Shown here piece by piece: positions 61,232-64,000 of a DNA stretch of 64,000 bases. A program made the translations under genes and the position numbers. Source of the DNA: Minisyncoccota bacterium (lineage in GTDB: Bacteria > Patescibacteria > Paceibacteria > UBA9973 > UBA918). The stretch lies in contig JAIPIB010000001.1 in NCBI GenBank assembly GCA_021734905.1, forward strand, positions 62,001-126,000. The letters are read 5' to 3'. Position 1 is the stretch's first letter, and every line of letters begins with the position of its first letter. The notes beneath the pieces are model-generated. The model saw only the letters and a list, made by a program, of their open reading frames with translations. It did not search any database and was not told the DNA's origin.

Positions 61232-61639
61232 GTTATTTTCCTTGTTTTTGAATAGCTTACTGTAGGCAAGATACGACCATACTGCGATGATCATTGCTAC
61301 CACGATTTGCGCAACAACCGGGGCAAGGCCAACGCGCTCGACAAAGAAAATCATGAGTACATAGTTTACAAAAAAGTTCATTGAGGCAACAAGAAAGAAA
61401 AGTAGGGACTGTTTGTGGACTGTTTGCGTATCAGTGTTTCGGAAAGTAAAAAACTTTTGCATTATAAAATTAAACGTAACAGCACCAAGAAAACCAAATG
61501 TTGTTGCGTACCGGTACCAAACATCAAATACATCAGTCAGTATGAATACGATACCAATATGGATCGATGCACTCGTTCCTCCTGAAAATAGAAAACGAAA
61601 TATTCTTATCCCAAATATTTTTTTTGTCAGTTGATACAT
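61208..61639 (-). CDS. GtrA-family membrane protein
   Basis: This 143-residue protein with four helices has FLFSGGTSASIHIGIVFIL, ATTFGFLGAVTFNFIMQKFFTF, and two more hydrophobic stretches, the standard GtrA layout. GtrA-like proteins are thought to move or present a polyprenyl-phosphate sugar across the membrane. It follows the GT2 gene by 9 bases, an expected pair (a polyprenyl-P-sugar synthase and its flippase). Confidence 0.88.
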   Translation of the reverse strand: MYQLTKKIFGIRIFRFLFSGGTSASIHIGIVFILTDVFDVWYRYATTFGFLGAVTFNFIMQKFFTFRNTDTQTVHKQSLLFFLVASMNFFVNYVLMIFFVERVGLAPVVAQIVVAMIIAVWSYLAYSKLFKNKENNLPKYSSE

Positions 61640-61648
61640 TTTGTTACG

Positions 61649-62359
61649 TTAATCGGTGAAACGGTATTTAATGAGAGTCCAAACTCCCTCGATGCCATCC
61701 CGCCAGTTTATTTTTTTCCCGTCGGCAACTGACCGTGGATAGTATGAGATTGGAACTTCATGAATTGGAATCTTTCTTTTGGCAATCTTCGCAGTTATTT
61801 CAGGGCAGAATTCGAAACCTGTACAGGCGAGAGGGATACTTTTGAGAAGGTTTGCTCTAAATACTTTATAACAGGTTGGTTCGTCAGTGATTCTGGTGTT
61901 GTAGAGAAGATTTGTCTGTATAGTGAGCACCATACCCCCAACATAAAACCAAAAACCTGAATATTGAGCATTCTCTTTCTTGAGTCTTCTTGAGCCATAC
62001 ACGACGTCCGCAGTGTTGTTTAGTATTGGTGCAATGAGAAGTTTAAAGTCCTCTGGGTCATATTCTAAATCAGCATCCTGGATAATAATAATTGTACCAG
62101 TGCAGTGGGCAATTGCGGTACGAATTGCAGAACCCTTGCCCTGGTTTTTTTGCGATAATAATGTAATTGGTAGTGTTGGATTGTGAGCGATGAATGTCTC
62201 GACTTGCTCGATGGTTTGGTCAATTGAACCATCATTAACAATGATGATCTCCTTAGATACACCCATTGCCTCAAGATCCACAGCGTGGATTTTTTCAAGG
62301 ATCTTTTGGATCGTTGACTCTTCATTGTAAGCAGGGATTATAATTGATAGTCGATGCAT
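61649..62359 (-). CDS. GT2 glycosyltransferase, Dpm1-like polyprenyl-phosphate sugar synthase
   Basis: The 236-residue GT-A enzyme has LSIIIPAYNEESTIQKILEKI, KEIIIVNDGSIDQT, NQGKGSAIRTAI, IIIQDADLEYDPEDF (metal-binding D-x-D in QDADLEY) and GSRRLKKENA, then CTGFEFCPEITAKIAKR and PISYYPRS. This is the DPM1/dolichol-phosphate mannosyltransferase group without C-terminal helices. It makes polyprenyl-phosphate mannose or glucose, which the GT39-like proteins could use outside the membrane. Operon with gtrA. Confidence 0.9.
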   Translation of the reverse strand: MHRLSIIIPAYNEESTIQKILEKIHAVDLEAMGVSKEIIIVNDGSIDQTIEQVETFIAHNPTLPITLLSQKNQGKGSAIRTAIAHCTGTIIIIQDADLEYDPEDFKLLIAPILNNTADVVYGSRRLKKENAQYSGFWFYVGGMVLTIQTNLLYNTRITDEPTCYKVFRANLLKSIPLACTGFEFCPEITAKIAKRKIPIHEVPISYYPRSVADGKKINWRDGIEGVWTLIKYRFTD

Positions 62360-62510
62360 GAGTATTTCGTGAAAATAAAGTGAGTGTGGCTAGTATATCA
62401 CGCCTCTGTTTTTGAACGAGTATTCGCATACCACCTCTTTTGTGAGAGATGCTACTTTTCAACATTCTCAGATGTTATAGTGTTTGTCACTTAGAATAAA
62501 TAAATTATAT

Positions 62511-64000
62511 ATGAATACAGAGCATGCTGATATCCTACATCTTCCGCGACTTAATCTGCGTGGAAGGCAACTCCACGATCTTGAGGTGATGCTCGTGGGT
62601 GGATTTCTTCCTGTAACGGGATTTATGGATGAGGAGGATTATACTTCTGTAGTAGAGACAATGCGACTCAAAAACGGTTCACTTTTTCCTATTCCGATTG
62701 TGCTCGATATTCCTGCAAAGAGTCCGTATGTCGTTGGCGACAAAATTTTGCTCTGTGATTCTTTTGGTAACCCCCTCTCAGTTATGGATGTCACCTCACG
62801 GTTTACACCAGATAAAAAAAGGGAAGCGCAGGCTGTGTATGGAACTGAAGATACTATGCATCCAGGGGTACAGTATCTTTTCAGTGAAATGCATGACACC
62901 TACATTGGAGGAACACTATCGAAGCTTGCGCTTCCAATTCGAAACGACTTCAAACAATTTAGAAAAACACCGGAAGAACTTAAGGTTATATTTAAGGAGA
63001 AAGGATGGGACAGGGTTGTTGGTTTCCAGACGCGCAACCCAATGCATCGTGCACATTTTGAGCTTGTTAAACGCGCATATGAAAAAGTCGGTGCCCCCGT
63101 GCTCGTACACCCTGTTGTTGGGATGACAAAGCCTGGCGATATTGATTACGTGACGAGAGTTCGTACGTATAACATTGTCTGTAATAGTTATGGAAAGGAT
63201 TTTACGTATCTTTCCCTCTTGCCACTTGCTATGCGTATGGCAGGCCCACGAGAGGCCGTATGGCATGCGATTATTCGAAAGAATTACGGGTGTACGCATT
63301 TTATCTCTGGGCGCGATCATGCAGGTCCTGGCAAAGGGAGTGATGGAAAAGATTTTTATGGACCATATGACGCGCGCGATCTTGCACTTAAATATGCTGA
63401 TGAGATAGGCATTACTATCATTGCATCTGATGAGCTTGCATATTCTAAGACGCGACAATCGTATGTCGCCGCTGACGAAGTGACTCATGAAGATGAAATT
63501 GAGAATATTTCAGGTACTGAATTTAGAAGGAAGCTGCGTGAAGGTGAAGATATTCCCGAATGGTTTTCGTTTAAGGAAAGCATTGATATATTGCGTGAAA
63601 GTGTCCGAAAGGATATTCGACCCGGTGTCACTTTCTTTTTTACAGGACTCTCATGTTCTGGTAAGTCGACACTCGCCCAACTACTTCTTGCTCGTCTTCA
63701 AGAAATTCAAGATCGTGAAGTGACATTCCTTGACGGTGACGTCATTCGTGAAAATCTTTCAAAAGGCCTCGGTTTCTCAAAGGAGGATCGGGATGAAAAT
63801 GTAAAGAGAGTTGGGTTTGTTGCTAGTGAAGTGGTGAAGCACGGAGGAATAGCCATTTGTTCACTTATTGCACCATACCGTGATACGCGTCGATATGTGC
63901 GAAATATGATAGAGCACCATGGTGAGTTTATTGAAATATTCGTGAATGCGTCTGTTGATGAGTGTGCGAGGCGCGATACAAAGGGTCTCTATGAAAAGGC
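62511..64000 (+). CDS. Bifunctional ATP sulfurylase/APS kinase, cut by window end
   Basis: The frame stays open to the window end. The N-terminal part (about 1-370) is an ATP sulfurylase: GFLPVTGFMDEEDY, VVGFQTRNPMHRAHFEL (with the H-x-x-H site), GPREAVWHAIIRKNYGCTHFISGRDHAGPG and the end ENISGTEFRRKLREG. It is followed by an APS kinase: TFFFTGLSCSGKSTLAQLL (P-loop), FLDGDVIRENLSKGLGFSKEDRDENVKRV and PYRDTRRYVRNMI. The fusion makes APS from sulfate and ATP and then PAPS, the donor for the sulfotransferase at 38309. No reductase is seen, so the purpose is sulfation. Confidence 0.93.
   Translation, partial: MNTEHADILHLPRLNLRGRQLHDLEVMLVGGFLPVTGFMDEEDYTSVVETMRLKNGSLFPIPIVLDIPAKSPYVVGDKILLCDSFGNPLSVMDVTSRFTPDKKREAQAVYGTEDTMHPGVQYLFSEMHDTYIGGTLSKLALPIRNDFKQFRKTPEELKVIFKEKGWDRVVGFQTRNPMHRAHFELVKRAYEKVGAPVLVHPVVGMTKPGDIDYVTRVRTYNIVCNSYGKDFTYLSLLPLAMRMAGPREAVWHAIIRKNYGCTHFISGRDHAGPGKGSDGKDFYGPYDARDLALKYADEIGITIIASDELAYSKTRQSYVAADEVTHEDEIENISGTEFRRKLREGEDIPEWFSFKESIDILRESVRKDIRPGVTFFFTGLSCSGKSTLAQLLLARLQEIQDREVTFLDGDVIRENLSKGLGFSKEDRDENVKRVGFVASEVVKHGGIAICSLIAPYRDTRRYVRNMIEHHGEFIEIFVNASVDECARRDTKGLYEK

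Overview
The window reads as part of a Patescibacteria (Candidate Phyla Radiation) chromosome, most likely Parcubacteria/Paceibacteria. The evidence is a strongly divergent 16S rRNA with changes in the universal primer sites and no recognisable anti-Shine-Dalgarno tail, an AT-leaning composition, compact genes, a TrbC/VirB2-like membrane protein, a solitary PaaX/Cas2-like protein, a TraD/VirD4-like ATPase, a lamin-tail surface protein and a very large sugar-polymer locus. This placement is inferred from family content; no database was searched.

Layout. 1-9133 is mostly housekeeping: the end of rodA, a GT4 glycosyltransferase, a polyprenyl-phosphate glycosylphosphotransferase, a sugar epimerase, folD, secD-secF, a small P-loop kinase and pyrH. 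9134-12037 is RNA territory: an unidentified terminator-tailed RNA candidate on the minus strand, a strong promoter, a long leader, the 16S rRNA with no 23S behind it, a very long terminator hairpin and a pair of 47-bp repeats. 12038-20403 mixes small orphan genes (each with its own Shine-Dalgarno and often a terminator), tRNA-Ile(GAU), murD-murC, rsmI and a DUF4015-type protein. 20431-25818 carries a TraD/VirD4-like ATPase, a lamin-tail/PKD surface protein whose signal peptide is out of frame, yvcK and an epimerase.

26443-64000 is essentially one surface-glycan region. It holds about ten glycosyltransferases, two deacetylases, a sulfotransferase, an asparagine synthetase, an ATP-grasp ligase, three GDP-mannose-4,6-dehydratase-like paralogues, a GT9 transferase, four methyltransferases, KpsF/KdsD and KdsB (CMP-Kdo supply), a flippase, a GtrA/Dpm1-type pair, two polytopic membrane proteins and a fused ATP sulfurylase-APS kinase. 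Together with the glycosylphosphotransferase at 1996 this would build a lipid-linked, probably sulfated, methylated and deacetylated Kdo-containing polymer, flip it and display it.

Four patterns go beyond ordinary annotation. (1) Two unrelated genes (1767 minus, 7862 plus) are preceded by a copy of their own 5' end followed by a hairpin-rich insert, forming a leader ORF whose stop overlaps the real start as ATGA. (2) Perfect hairpins, usually with 3-nt loops, lie inside conserved coding sequence, three of them within 243 bp of murD. (3) Conserved genes commonly have a -10 box 6-8 nt before the ATG (leaderless), whereas small orphan genes have classical Shine-Dalgarno sites, although this 16S ends in a sequence without CCUCC. 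(4) A PaaX/Cas2-like gene is bracketed by two related 40-bp palindromic sites.
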